Source of the DNA: Limonium bicolor
Taxonomy: Eukaryota; Streptophyta; Magnoliopsida; Caryophyllales; Plumbaginaceae
NCBI GenBank assembly: GCA_023374045.1
Contig: CM041776.1
Span: 279,805,999 to 279,869,998, forward strand
Direction of reading: 5' to 3'
Length of the DNA: 64,000 bases
A program made the translations under genes and the position numbers. Positions 47,430-60,145 of the stretch are shown here, in pieces; position 1 is the first letter of the stretch, and the number at the start of each line of letters is the position of its first letter. Below the pieces are notes generated by a model. That model searched no databases. It was not told the origin of the DNA and saw only the letters and a program-made list of their open reading frames with translations.

Positions 47430-48620
47430 ACTCTTGGAGAAGCAGGATCCATCTTAGGAGTCTAGGCTTAGAATCATTCTTTGGAATAGGTACTTTAAGG
47501 CAGAGTGGTCGGTGTGAGCAATTACCTTACTTCCCAGCAAGTAAGGCCTGAACTTGTCAAGAGCGAACACCACGGCGAGTAGCTCCTTTTCAGTGGTGGT
47601 GTAGTTCTTTTGCGGCTCCGTCAGAGTCTTACTCGCATATGTGATAACCCTCAAAATTTTATCCTTCCTTTGACAGAGTGCAGCACCAACAGCGAAGTCA
47701 CTAGCATCTGTCATTACCTCAAAGGAAGGGTCCAGTCAGGGGGAACCACAATGGGGGCAGAGATGAGTTTATTCTTAATAGTTTGAAAAGCCTTCAAGCA
47801 TTCTTCTGAGAAGTGAAATTTTTTACATCTTTCTGCAGTAGATCAGACAGGGGCTTCGCAATTCTTGAAAAGTCCTGGATGAACCTTCGATAGAACCCTG
47901 CGTGACCCAGAAAAGATCTAACTCCTCTGACTGAAGTGGGAGGAGGTAACCCCTCAATGACTTCCACTTTTGCCTTGTCCACCTGAATGCCATCTTTGGA
48001 GACCCTGTGCCCAAGCACTATACCCTCATGTACCATAAAATGGCACTTCTCCCAATTTAAAACCAGGTGGGTCTCCTCACATCTGCTTAGTATCTGATCC
48101 AGCTGATCAAGACACACATCAAAACTCTGGCCATATACGAGAAGTCGTCCATGAAGACTTCTATGCTCTTCTCAATAAATTCGTTGAAATGGCCATCATG
48201 CACCGCTGGAAGGTGGCTGGTGCGTTGCAGAGACCAAATGGCATCCTCCTATAGGCAAACGTGCCATAAGGGCAGGTGAAGGTGGTCTTCTCCTGATCCT
48301 CTGGCGCGATGGGAATCTGGAAGTAACCGCTGTATCCATCAAGGAAACAGTAGTACTCCTGCCCAGCCAGCCGCTCCAACATCTGATCGATGAACGGCAG
48401 CGGGAAATGGTCCTTCCTTGTGGCCTCGTTCAAACACCTGTAGTCTATGCACATCCTCCAGCCAGTGGTCTGTCTTTGAGGGCACCAGTTCTCCCTTATC
48501 ATTGGGCACCGCCACAATTCCTCCTTTCTTGGGAACGACTTGCACAGGAGAAACCCAGCGGCTGTCAGAGATGGGGTAGAAGATGCCCGCATCCAAGAGC
48601 TTCAATACCTCGGCTTTCAC
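47430..48620 (-). pseudogene. Athila reverse transcriptase and RNase H
   Basis: The minus strand starts with EVLKLLDAGIFYPISDSRWV near 48610, then CIDYRCLNEATRKDHFPLPF, then FGLCNAPATFQRCM. The catalytic box FMDDF is intact near 48139-48155. VLGHRVSKDGIQVDKAK and FLGHAGFYRRFI follow. RNase H begins with TDASDFAVGAALCQRK near 47710 and continues with TEKELLAVVFALDKFRPYL. Frameshifts near 48160, 48500 and 47720 break the polyprotein. Confidence 0.9.
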
Positions 48621-49181
48621 TACTTCCTTCAGGTTGGGTTAATCTCCTTTGGGGTTGCCTCATGGTTGATACTATCTTCCATGTAGATCCGATGAGTGCA
48701 AAACCCTGGAATTCCTTTTATATCTGCCACTGACCACCCCAATGCTCCCTGTGGTCTTCTTAATACCTCCAGAAGTCTGCTTTCCTGCGAAACAGACAAA
48801 GAAGAAGAAATAATAACGGCAGGGCGCTACCCTCTGCCAAGAAAGCATATTTAAGGTTTGAAGGGAGAGTTTTTAATCAAGAGTAGGGGGTTTCTCTACT
48901 GAAGGAATGAGCCTCTGAGTAGGCCTGTCCAATGGCTCCACAGGAGGGGAGCATGAGGGCGAAATAGGTTCGTCCCTGGTTAAGCTGCTGGACAACAGTA
49001 GCTACCTCAGTGCTCTCCTTGTCATCCTCAATCGAGTGGCATAAACACCTGTTCTAACAGATCAGAATTCTTAAACAGGAAGGAAGAGTCATCAGTACTT
49101 TCAGCGACAAATGCATCATACTACTCATCAGTATAGTCGACATCAATAGAAAGCACAGCATGGGAGGAAGTATTGTTCTCA
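48621..49181 (-). other. Athila protease to RT linker
   Basis: A coding-like but broken stretch with no domain I can name. Confidence 0.4.
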
Positions 49182-49680
49182 TCATCTTGTGATATCAAAA
49201 CTAAGCTCCTCATTATTAAAATTAAGGGTGTTTTCCTTTGTCAACATCAATGACAGTTTAGCAGTTCGCAGGAATGGTCTACCCAAAATTAATGGCACTT
49301 CCACATCCTCATCCATATCAAGAATAACAAAATCAGCAGGGAAGAAGAAGTTACCAACACCTACCACAACGTTCTCAACCATACCACGAGGTTTGATTGA
49401 GGAACGATCAGCCAATTGCAAATTAAAATTGATCGGATAAGCTCACCAGCATGAAGCTTCCTAAACATTGAATACGGCATCAAATTTATGCTCGCTCCAA
49501 GGTCGCAGTCCATACCCACAGTCCATGTCTCCATGGTGCAAGGGATGATGGGCTGCCCTGGATCCCACACTTTGGAGGGAGCTTCTGCTGGATGGGCAGA
49601 GCACGTCTCTGTCAGCTGAACAATCTCCCTTCCTGACCTTCCTGTGAGAACCTTCGCTGTTAGAAATCAAATCCTTCACA
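49182..49680 (-). pseudogene. Athila aspartic protease region
   Basis: The minus strand carries CDLGASINLMPYSMFRKL (DLGAS is the Athila form of the D-T/S-G active-site triad) near 49450-49510. After a frameshift it gives GVGNFFFPADFVILDMDED and VPLILGRPFLRTA. This matches Athila protease, which cuts the gag-pol polyprotein. One frameshift separates the halves. Confidence 0.85.
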
Positions 49681-49989
49681 AAGCGAGAATATTAAGGCAT
49701 CTGCTTGATAGCATCATCATAAGGGAAATTAATAGTAAGCTTCTAAAATACACTACAAAAATTTCCCAATTGATCATCAAGTTCTTTCTCCTTCAATCTA
49801 TTAGGAAAGGAAGTCCTTAGGAACCACCTTACCCTTGGAGTTTTTAGCATTTAAAATATGAGAAGGGGAAGAAATAGGAGCTGGGTCTCCTCAACAACTA
49901 CCTCAGGAGGGGCTGAGGGCCCTGACGGTGCACCAGTGCTAGAAGAAGGGCGACCGGTCTCCTCGTCAGCTTGATCCTCAGCCACTTGA

Positions 49990-51552
49990 TTTCTTTATCA
50001 ATTGCTTCCCGCTTCTTAAGGTAACTGCTGCCACCTCTTCAGAATCTGACAGTCCTCAACTACCACGGTTTCTGAGACCGACACTGCCTTCAACTGTGCT
50101 TTAGGATTGGGGTCTGGTTGGGAAGGCAATGATCCAGACGGTCTCTGCTGTAAAAGGAACTGAGTCAACTGACTCATCGTTCCTTGCATCTCCACCATGG
50201 GTTCTCGAGCTTCTGCTGGCCAGCTGCCAGATTCTGATTTATCACTGTTTGTTGCTCTTGAGAGGCCATCAGTTTATCCATCATCTCCTTCAGATTAGCA
50301 TTGTTCGAGCTCAGTGATGATGGCTGAGCTGGAGACTGCTGTGGCCTAAAATGATTGTATGGGGGGCCTAACAAACCGGGTGGTCCTCCCTGACTTGCCC
50401 TCTGAGGCTGCATCTGCTGTGAGTTGAGGGCGTTATTTGGATTACCGTACCTCAGGTTTGGATGCTGGTTCTGCATCCAAGGCTGCCTGTTGTACTGACC
50501 AATTACATTTGCCTCCTCAGTCTGCCTCATCTCAGCAACCATCGGGCAGTCGTCATAATCATGGTTGTCTCGCACTGAGAACAGCATACCTCATTTGGAC
50601 CAGTAGACACCTTCTTGACGGAGTGCAAGATGTCTGTCCCTAGTGAGCTGCTCGAGCATCTTCGCCATGTTACCCACTGTAGTACTTAAGTGGGCCTGCT
50701 CAGCAGCAATTTGCTCCATCATAGGATCTGGAGTCCGAGAGGAGTCTGCCCAACTGTGAAAACTCTTCCACCACTGTTGCTCCACTGGCGGAGCTCCTCG
50801 CAGTAGGACTCCATGGCTGACATAAATTCTTCTCCACTTTTAGCCAGCAAATTTCCACCTAGTGCAGCTCGGACCTCGCCTCTATGCTCATCTCTCAGCC
50901 CTTGGAAGAACCCCTGGGCCAAGGATGTCATGTTCTGACCATGATGAGGGCACTGGCGGAGCAGCTCCTTGAATCTATCCCAAGCTTCGCAGATTGTCTC
51001 ACTGCCGGACTGTCTGAAGGCGGTCAGGTCAGCGATCTGTCTGGTCCGGGAGATGGGGATATACTTCTCATAAAACCTCTCCGTCATCAGCTCCCAGGTA
51101 GTGATGATACTGGTGGTAGACGGTGGAACCACTTCGATGCTTCCCCTGATAGACTGTGCTGAAATAGGCACAACCGAGCATACTCCTCCAGCCCTGAGAC
51201 ATCCCCAACGAATCCAGATGGACTAAGAAACGATGGACATGGTCGAGCGCATCAGCCGGGTCTGCGCCTGAGAAGGTCCCTGCTGGATGATTCCTGACAG
51301 CATTTGTTTGATGGCTTGGTTTCAGCTTTTGCATTCTGCTGTTAATTCTGCTGTGAGGTTCGGTAGAGTCACAGGTCCTCTTCTAGGAGCAGCTGGCGGG
51401 CGATTAATTCTTCCCAATGTGGTCTGCTCATTATTTACCGGTCCGTTGGCAGCCATGGTGAAGGTGAGTGCTCTTCTCGCCCTACGAGCGGTACGGTTGA
51501 TCTCTGGGTCTAAATTGAATCTTGGTGGGCCTCGAGATCGGGTGCCGTGCAT
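49990..51552 (-). pseudogene. Athila gag
   Basis: The start at about 51552 reads MHGTRSRGPPRF, then DPEINRTARRARR. It continues after frame breaks with NHPAGTFSGADPADALDHV. The central gag domain (TWELMTERFYEKYIP, then CEAWDRFKELLRQCPHHG, then FFQGLRDEHRGEVRAAL) lies near 50850-51110. A Gln/Pro-rich tail with a degraded Cys-rich finger (near 50560-50590) follows. Gag forms the particle shell. At least three frameshifts interrupt the roughly 1.5 kb frame. Confidence 0.85.
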
Positions 51553-51766
51553 TCACCAAACACCTGCACAATTGCACAAATAAAACACGAAGCTTTTAAG
51601 TTAGTGTTGTATGAACAGAACAGCAATTGAAAAATGCGTATAAACAGCTACGAAAAATGCTGAATGTAAAAATAGAACACAATAGTAAAATAGAGAAAAA
51701 TAATAACGCGAATAAAATAAAGTAAAAACAATTGACAACCAAGGCAAAGGACTTGACAAAGTCAAG

Positions 51767-51784
51767 TCCCCGGCAACGGCGCCA
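51767..51784 (-). promoter_or_regulatory. Athila primer-binding site (Asp tRNA type)
   Basis: The minus strand reads TGGCGCCGTTGCCGGGGA, complementary to the 3' end of plant tRNA-Asp and usual for Athila. It is separated from the LTR by 3 nt. Confidence 0.9.
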
Positions 51785-51787
51785 TTT

Positions 51788-53385
51788 TGCAAACAGGGAA
51801 ATGATATACTAAAATCTATGAAATTAAACCTAGAAAGTAGCAAATCAATAAGTCTCTGTCGGGTTGCAAAAATCCCGGTCACTATAGTATAGAAAGTTAA
51901 GCAACCAGATATCGAACCGCGGGACTTGAATAATAAGCCTAAGTCCTAAGAAAACTGGAAATTCAGGGGGTTGTGAATTGTTTTTGTGATTGAATTGAAT
52001 AAATGCAAATCAAGTTCAAATAAACAATTAATGAAATGAATGATGAGTTTGATAAAGTGAGTGGAACTCCGGTTCGGGTCGTTCTTTACTGGTTGAATCT
52101 AGTAACATCTACAATTCAATTATGAGAAACGGAAAGGCCAATTCTTTCTATCTCTTCAGTGCTAAATCCTAGTTCATTGAAGAGCTCACCTATCAGAACA
52201 TGTCAAACTCTAATCTAGCAGTTGGAAAAACATATAGGCGGAATAAGCGTGAAGAATTGTTAACGTTTGTAGAAAAGATTATCTATCCGACTAATATCTC
52301 TCCCAAATCCCCAGGTTAATTCGAACTCCCTATTAGTCACCTTGTCTGACCTAATAGGTTTCGCAGAACAACTCTATAAACTCGTGAAATTAATAGAGAA
52401 GATGAATGATAATCATACCTGGAAACAATCCGTTACAGTCTCATAATCAAATTGCAGAATTCTTAACTACATTGTATCCATTACGAACACACCCTACCCC
52501 AGAGTTAATCCCTACTAGCCAGACATTGCAAGGAAGTAAATAAATACAATCAACATGGAATTCATCTAAAGGAAGAAAAACCCTCGAGTTGAACGATTAT
52601 CCAGAATCAATGGCTGCAGGCGCAAGGTTGATGATGATGGACTGACTCCCTTCCGCTGAAGCTCCTCCTCAATGCTGATCGAATGCTTGATGAATGGGGA
52701 TGAAGATGAAGCTGATGCTGATGGTGTGGGTGAATGGAAGGAGCGTAGTTTTTCAGCGTGAGAGTGTTGTCATGTGGTGATCGGTCATGAATGATCTTCC
52801 TCCCATCTAATTAGGTCATTAAATAGAGTTCCTTCCTCTTTCCCCTTCAAAACGCCGACTTCTGCTGAACTTTTTATCGTGTCCGAACATTGGTCCGACC
52901 TTCAATGTTCGGACACAATGCTTTGAGCGCTCCAATTCAGAAAGTTTCGACTTGTGTCCGAACTTGGATGTTCGGACACAAGTTCGGACATGCACCGTAA
53001 GCTAGAACTCCGACTTTTCTCATTGTGAATCTCGACCCATGTCCGAACGTCGATGTCCGGACCGAAGTTCGACATTTCATCAGGCACAGCGCACGCACTT
53101 TCGACTTGCGTCCGAGCTTGGAAGTTCGGACTCAAGCTCGGACATACCTTCAAAATCCTCTAAATTCACCGCTTTGACTCCAATTCGACCCCCGTTGTGC
53201 ACCATTTCCCTGTGAGTTAATCTACTGTTTCCTCGGCTTTCTCTGCATTAACAAAGATAAAGGTATCAAGCCTTAACAAATAACAACCGAAGAAAAAACG
53301 TAAGATAAGTGTGGAATATTATCAATGCGCGTATAAAAATTAGGCACTAAAGACCACTAAAACCGTTCATATCTCACACTCATCA
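51788..53385 (-). repeat. Athila LTR, 5' copy (1598 bp)
   Basis: It pairs with 40442-42055, with the same TG...CA termini. The four-unit hairpin array is at about 52879-53146. Differences between the two LTRs are scattered substitutions and small indels, so insertion is fairly recent on the scale of this stack. Confidence 0.9.
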
Positions 53386-56300
53386 AAGCTTGAGCTAATT
53401 TTTCAAAAAATACACCAAAATGCTCGGACGAATTTCTAACGCTCCCTTTTGCCCCGAGAGTGTCCGGTAGGCCGAAAATTGAGTTACGAGTTTATATAAC
53501 CCCATATAACTCAATGTAACACCTAACATATTATTATTGACTATGAAACAATGTCAATAAACACTTGGGAACTCATAGAGACTAATTATTTTTCAGAAAA
53601 TCCTTAAAGCACAAAAACGCACCTTCGGGTGTCACAAAAATGCGTTTTACGCAATTGCCTTGAAATTTTTGAGGAGCCACGAGTTGATAACCTTAAAAGG
53701 GATAAATTGAGCATCTAATCAATTAATGCCAGTACTAAATTATAGTACAAATGGGGGAATTTTTGGGTCAAAAAGGTACCTAAAATCAGCATTTTTACCC
53801 TAAAAGTTTCATCTTTTACCATAGTATAAATGGACCAATTAAATTCTGGAACCTATTATACATATTAGTATGATCTTAGTACAATATATTGTAACAAAAA
53901 TCAAATGAAAGATCAATCCCATTTAGTCTCATACTAGGCGCCATTTAAGGTGTATATTGGCTAGATTTTTACAAAAAAATATTGTCTTATGCTAATGTGA
54001 CTCACCTAGCATATATTATATGATGATGTAACAATTAAATTCAGTCAATTGGGAGCTCATCCACCGTATGCCTACAAGGGAAATGCAAGAGGAGATAGTA
54101 TATGTAAAGCAAGGAATAAAATACATGAAAAGTAAACATAGACTTATATAATGTAAAGTTATAAGAATCAAACAAAAACACCCATTACCCTCTTGTAGCA
54201 GCCGATTTTGATCCATGGAAAGGAGGTATGATTGCCTTGTATTAAAATCAAAAGAAACATTACCTAACAATGCATGATCCTTAGTCAAATATAGACAAAA
54301 TCAAAATGGCCTTACTATCACTGTTGGCCGATTTCAAGGAGGAAAAAGAGCAAGTTGATTGCTCTAAAATAAATTAAATAGATACCTAGCAACTAGCCTG
54401 ATGCTATTAATTCAAAAGACAAAGAAATCAATTGCCCAATTGACTCCACATTATCGTAAAAGACAAAGAAAAACAAAGACTAATATCATCTTAGAAAAAT
54501 TCAAGGAGACACATACCTACCATGTCTTGTCTTCTAGTTCCATTGTCAAATAAGCTCCATTATTCTTTGTCATCAGCCGTAAGCCTAGTACAAATGAGAG
54601 ACTTTGTAGTCAATTATGGAATCAAATAATCAAAGAAACAAATCATAGAATAATGTCATATTGCATGACAATAATTCCCATTTGATTCCTCCTCTGCCTT
54701 GGCTTAATACATTACGTGAACCTTCATTTCTTCTTGCCTTTCACTTGGCCGAATGTGTAAGCTTCCATCTCCTCTCTTTTCTTTCTTCATTTGTTAGTTA
54801 ATTCCTTAGAGCTTCTAAGCTCCATTAATGGTGTTTAAGTTATAACACCATTATATGTAATTCCTAGTTAAATCTACTAAGTCTTGAAGCAGAAATCAAC
54901 CTAGCAACCTTGCTATTTCGCCAAGCATTAGATGTTCCAAGGAGGTTCCTAGATTCAACAACAAACACAAGGAACAACAAGATTGAAAAATCTAGTAAAA
55001 TCTTAAGGCATTTTCAAAAATAAGGAACTTCTAAATCTATATTCTCTTCATTATTTCATGAAGGAAACTTGGATCTACAATCATCACAAGTGTATCAAAA
55101 TACCTTGATAAATTCCTAAGGTAAACTTTTGAAAACTACTCAAATCTTATTATAATTTTTGTTAGAAGTCTAACAAAAGGATCTCCTAAATATGTACAAG
55201 GAGGCCGAAATTCTACTTCAAAATAGCATTTGGAAAGCTTGGAATTCAAGGAGAAATCAAGTACAAGAATTGTCTTGATTTAAGGAGTAAGTATATACAA
55301 TTAAGGTTTATTAAGTTTAAGCTGATTTAAGCTTCAAACTGGTATAAAAATTTACACTAACCTCTAAATAAATTATGGCCGAAAATAATGGGTATAATGT
55401 CAAGAAAATAATTTAACAATATAAGGTAAGATTATTACCTTAAGGTATAATTATGTGTGTCACAAAAATTAAGTAGATACATATATAGGTAACCGAAATA
55501 TCTAAGAGTATTTGTTCTATTTTGAGATTATAATCATTCTAGTCATTACATAATTTTTAGAAGTGTTATATGACTTATATACATTTATATGTATTCATTA
55601 TAAGGTTTAAATCAAGTTTTGGAAATTATATGGTAAAATAAAATTAAAGCCAAAAGCTTAATGAGTTATAGTGATTTTCGAAATATATAAGTATATTAAC
55701 TTATATTTTAAATTTTGGGAGTATTAAAAATAGCTACAAGTATTTAAATGGCTAATTAATAAGTTATGTGGTTAAAATGTTAAATTTTGAAAAGTTTGGG
55801 GTGCTTATTATAATTGCCAAGAAACTAAAGGAGTGATTGGTATTAATAATTATAATATAAGGTAGGAATTAATATTATGAATTTTGGTGAATTTAATAAG
55901 TGTTTAAGTGTTAAAATAACAATTTATGAAGTTTTGGGATTTTGTAATTATTGAGAAGTTTGGGAGTATAGCGAATTACAAGGAATTTATGGGTATATTA
56001 AAGTATTAATTATGAAATTAAGTCTGGTCAAATTGTTGACCGAAAACTTGGATTAAAATGATTTATGACATAAAATATTAAGTTTATAAAAGTTATGGGG
56101 TGAATGTGTAATTATAGAAAGTATTATGTAAAACCGAATGGACAAGGGTGGAAATGTAATTTATAAAAGTATATGGGCCATTTCGGTTGTTTAAGAAAAT
56201 TAAATATTAAAACTATAGTTTATAAGTTAATATGTAACTTATATAAAGTTTTGAGGTTAAATTGTGAAATAAGGGAATACATGTTAAGACCGAAAATGAA

Positions 56301-58479
56301 TGTGGTCATTTGGTAATTATAGAAACTAATATATTTGCTTTGCAATTTCTGAAAATGAATGGGGATAATTAATGAATTATAAAAGTTATAAGGTATTTGG
56401 CAATTTATAAAAGTATAAGGGTTGTCTCGGTAATTAAGGAAATTAAACATAAAACTATGGTTTATAAGTCGATATGTAACTTACATAAAAGTTTTGGGGT
56501 TAGAATGTAATTAGGGGAAGTATATATGGAAACCGAAAATTTAAAGGATTGTTTAGTATTTAAAAGTTGATATATTTAAATTAGTAAAGACCAGAAGTAA
56601 GTGGTCATGGGGATGATTTACAAAAGTTAATGTGCTCATATGTAGCTACCAAATTTATAAGGTTGGTTTGTAATTTAATAAAGAAAGGAATTAATATAAT
56701 GTATTGTGGTAATATGAAGTATAATATAAGGTATATTAAATAAAGGTGGTTATAATGGAAATAACCAAATTGTATAGTATAAAGAATAAGTGGAAACAAT
56801 TATAGAATACAATATACAGTTTATAAAATAAATGTGGGTGTAATAAAAATAACCAAGAAAATATAATATAGAGTTATGAAATAATTGTGTTATAATAAAG
56901 ATAACCAAATTATATTGATATATGGAATAAGATAAAACAAATATGGATATACAATTGATGAGATAAAGAATATCTTAAATTGGAATCATTATCACATGTG
57001 GAGATCACATAAAATAATGAACTAATGAACAATCTAGATCCACTATTAAAAACAGGGGGAAATAAAGAACATACAGAGTTACTATACAACGAGTAAATGC
57101 TACAGTAACAGTACTGTATATTTAGTGGATAGTTATATTAATTTTACCCAGTATTGCATGTTTATGTAACAGCGTACGGGGAAGGACTGTTAAAGCGTGA
57201 ATTGTCAAGCTAGTTGTTATCACGGTGAACGGTATGTTAATTGTGTGGTCTGAATGTCCTAAGGATTATCCTAAGGTCCAGACATTATGTGTTAATTGTT
57301 TAAGAGCGATATCTGTGATTTTATGTATAATATTGTATACTGTATTACTCAACACTGTGCGTTTTTTTATACGCGAACGTCTTATGATGGAAGTTATACA
57401 TCTAAACTGGGAAATAGACTAACTGACCTCTAGGTATTATTGAACCTAACAATGGTCAACTGTTATAGTATAATTCAAGTATTGGTTATTGTACCACTGA
57501 TTAAGGTTAACTTATAAAGAGAGGAATCCAGACTGTTTCGACTTTCTGGTTGCGCATTTGATCACTACGAGAGACTTCAATTGGGAGTCACTCAAGGGAA
57601 TCCATCAGCCACATTCGGGGATGCGGAGGTCACTGCCGTAGGTGCACAGGTTCGACCGGATCGGTCAAATATTATCCAGGGCCATAGGGTCAGCTGGTAA
57701 CGGTTCCATGGGAACCCAGGGGACTATCGTCCATTAATAAGTTATTAAGGGTTGTCTTGACATGACGCCTGAGGTGGAAATTAATTGGAAAAGGTTAAGT
57801 GATTGGTTTAAAGGATAAGGGTCAGGTGGCCAACTAACAAGTACAGTTAATACACGTATCTTGTTTGGTTATTGAAATGGTTTATTGATGTGGGATATTG
57901 GTTAATGCTAGGATTATTAATGTGTGGATTTTGTGTTGTGTACTATGTACATTGATGTTTACAGGTGGATTGGTATGTGATTGTTTAACATGTGCAGTTA
58001 TAACTGTTATTATTGTAAACCGGTATTTTATGTAATGAATCTAATATCAAGATGCTAAAACGACTTAAGGAATCTTGTGATTTAAGACTACATTTAGCAT
58101 ACCAGCATTTCGATTGCTGAGCCCTTCAATGGGCCAAACATTCCAGGTTATTGAAGAAGACTCAAGCCGAGTGCGGGAACACGGGGGTAGCTGATGTGTT
58201 TTCAGCAAAACACCTTTGGTTTTATTTTGATATTGTGTTAAAGAGGTTGTGTAATCAGTTAGTTGCTCATTAGTTGGATTTGGTCTGTAATAATTAGAAG
58301 TGCTCAGTATCTGTTCATCACAGCGTGAGGAGTTGTATTGTTGGATGGATGCCTTGTTACTCACAAGGGTGAGTAACGGCGTGTAACACCAAGGTAGTTA
58401 GTTTTATTTCCGCTGCGAATTATTATTTGGTATGCTACAATTTGCGACGTCATTACAGTTTAGGATTATGGGTGTTACA

Positions 58480-59065
58480 GTAAAGACCTTCTTCACTACC
58501 AGGATGACATAGAAGTTGAATTGTACGTGGAAGATGTGGTGGAAGTCATGACGGTGATGATTGGGTACCTCAATGCTCTACTCATGCATTTTGTAAGTAA
58601 TTAACTATGTTTAATTGTAAATTAAAATTGATGTAGAAGTATGGTAATTACCAAGCCACTTAATTTTGAACTGGTTTTAGCACGATAAAATGCAATCATT
58701 TAGTCTTACCCAGTATACATTCTTGTGTTTTGAAAGAGGATCCTTCACTACTTTAAAGAGTGGCTTACAGTTGTGCAAGGACTACATGAAGCATGCGCTC
58801 ACTAATTGCTTGCAGTTGGGAAAGAAATATGTTATCTTACCATATCACCAGAGGTAAATATATAATTTATCATATTAATTGAAAACAATATTTTATTTAT
58901 TGAGTGTGATAGTATATATAACATGTTAATCCTTTTGAATTTTACAGTGGTAATAGATTCTGGTGGGGGTGTGTTTTGATCATCTTCAGGTATTGTTTCT
59001 TGACACCTCTTCAGACCGGTAACTTGAACAAAATCGAAATACAGCCCCGCCTTGACATGAAGTAG
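58480..59065 (+). pseudogene. CACTA element A, Ulp1-like peptidase exons
   Basis: Exons at 58480-58592, 58681-58853 and 58948-59065 are separated by introns with GTAAG/GTAAA donors and TTTAG/ACAG acceptors. The last exons read LGKKYVILPYHQ, then GNRFWWGCVLIIF, then LQTGNLNKIEIQPRLDMK. This follows the order of the Ulp1/C48 domain found in plant CACTA elements, but the expected catalytic His before Trp (HW) is replaced and a stop follows. Role in transposition is not established. Confidence 0.6.
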
Positions 59066-59880
59066 ATTACGAATATTGATTATTATGTATTTATTTGTTT
59101 AACATTATTTAACATGTATAAATGTAGTTAATGTGTATGATACTAATCTACAGTATAATACAAACTGTTATGATGGCTGGACGTGGGGTAGATTGTCAAC
59201 AACAATCACGTGAAAGTCGGTGAAGGACGTCATCCATTACACATATCTTATCATGTTAATTAAATGGTAATGCCCAACTTCATTCTGATAGAGTTAGCTG
59301 TTGAATTTGTTGGTGATTTATAGTTCACACAGCTTGGGGGTTTTAAGTGTGGCTATTTGTCATGAAGTATATGCACTCACCCTACTTGGTGAAATGACAG
59401 ACCCATTAGAACAGGTTTGTATAAAACAAATTGGTGTTATATGTTGATCTGTATTAATTCTTTTGTAGCTTCAATGTTTAATTAAGTTTTCATTGTTTTT
59501 CTCTGGGGGTTTTCTGTAGCGTTGGAGATTACACCAAGAAACCATCGCTTCATGCTAGAGGATTTAGCGGAATATGTCTATATGAATTTGGTTGAATTCG
59601 AACACCACAATTAGGTGTCTTGGTTGAATTGTTAGCTAGTATATATGTTATGTGTTGTGACCATTTGAATGTTGGTTAAGTGTGGTGTATGGTCATGTGA
59701 CCATTTAACTTCAAGTGTTAACAATAAGTAATGCCTAGTGTGTGCATTGTGTTGTAATGTCTATTTTGTACATATATTGGCAATTTCGGAATGAGATTCT
59801 CTGAAATGTATTGTTACGGTGTGTTAATATACAGGGATGCAGATTAACATATGTAATGAAAAATGAGAAATGATAAAATA
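59066..59880 (+). other. CACTA element A 3' remnant, no clear gene
   Basis: A few exon-like scraps occur (for example around 59520-59610, ending NLVEFEHHN), consistent with the end of the CACTA gene. Nothing else can be supported. Confidence 0.35.
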
Positions 59881-59889
59881 GAACAAAAA

Positions 59890-60145
59890 ACAAAAAAATA
59901 TTAAAAAAAATTCAACGATACCTATAAAAACCGCCAAAAATTGATCTCACAAGACAATTTTTGACGGCTTTGATATCACAACCGTCGAAAATTATCAATT
60001 AATCTGGTCTTCGTCTAGCTCTATTTCCGACGGCTTTGGTTAACATAACCGCCGTAAATCGTCCGCTTTTTAAACCGCCCAAAAAAATGGAAGACCTTTT
60101 TCAACGGTCCTATTTTCGGTGAAAGTAGCCTGTGCTGTACTAGTG
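59890..60145. mobile_element. CACTA element A right terminus
   Basis: Four or five repeats around GACGGCTTTG / AACCGTCG precede the end TGTACTAGTG at 60136-60145. The terminus is of CACTA type. The matching left end (CACTAGTACA) was not found in the window, so the element is incomplete or starts upstream. Confidence 0.75.

Larger units (their letters stand above)
40442..53385 (-). mobile_element. Athila-type Ty3/gypsy retrotransposon (12.9 kb)
   Basis: The termini are two LTRs (40442-42055 and 51788-53385). In minus-strand order the element has an Asp-tRNA-type PBS, gag, protease, reverse transcriptase, RNase H, integrase, an extra third ORF, a hairpin array and a PPT. The gag start (DPEINRTARRARR), the PBS and the post-pol ORF fit the Athila lineage. 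All reading frames carry frameshifts or stops. Flanking pentamers AATGC and AAGCT do not match cleanly, so the target duplication is unresolved. Confidence 0.9.
39873..58479 (+). mobile_element. Diverged solo LTR of the chromovirus family, interrupted by Athila
   Basis: It starts TGAAATACCCC and ends GGGTGTTACA, the LTR termini in the opposite orientation to the array. It is flanked by a 5-bp duplication GTAAA (39868-39872 and 58480-58484). Without the Athila insertion it is about 5.66 kb, the size of the array LTRs. Homology to them is clear at both ends and in the middle, but sequence divergence is much higher. About 450 bp before and 170 bp after the Athila insertion are not obviously LTR-related. 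No internal region follows, so it is a solo LTR. Confidence 0.8.

Noticed and set aside
40437..53390. A 5-bp target duplication for the Athila insertion
   Set aside because: The flanks AATGC and AAGCT match only if an indel is assumed, so I did not call it.
59890..60100. Possible miRNA-like hairpins with GACGGCTTTG arms
   Set aside because: They are CACTA subterminal repeats leading to a CACTA terminus.
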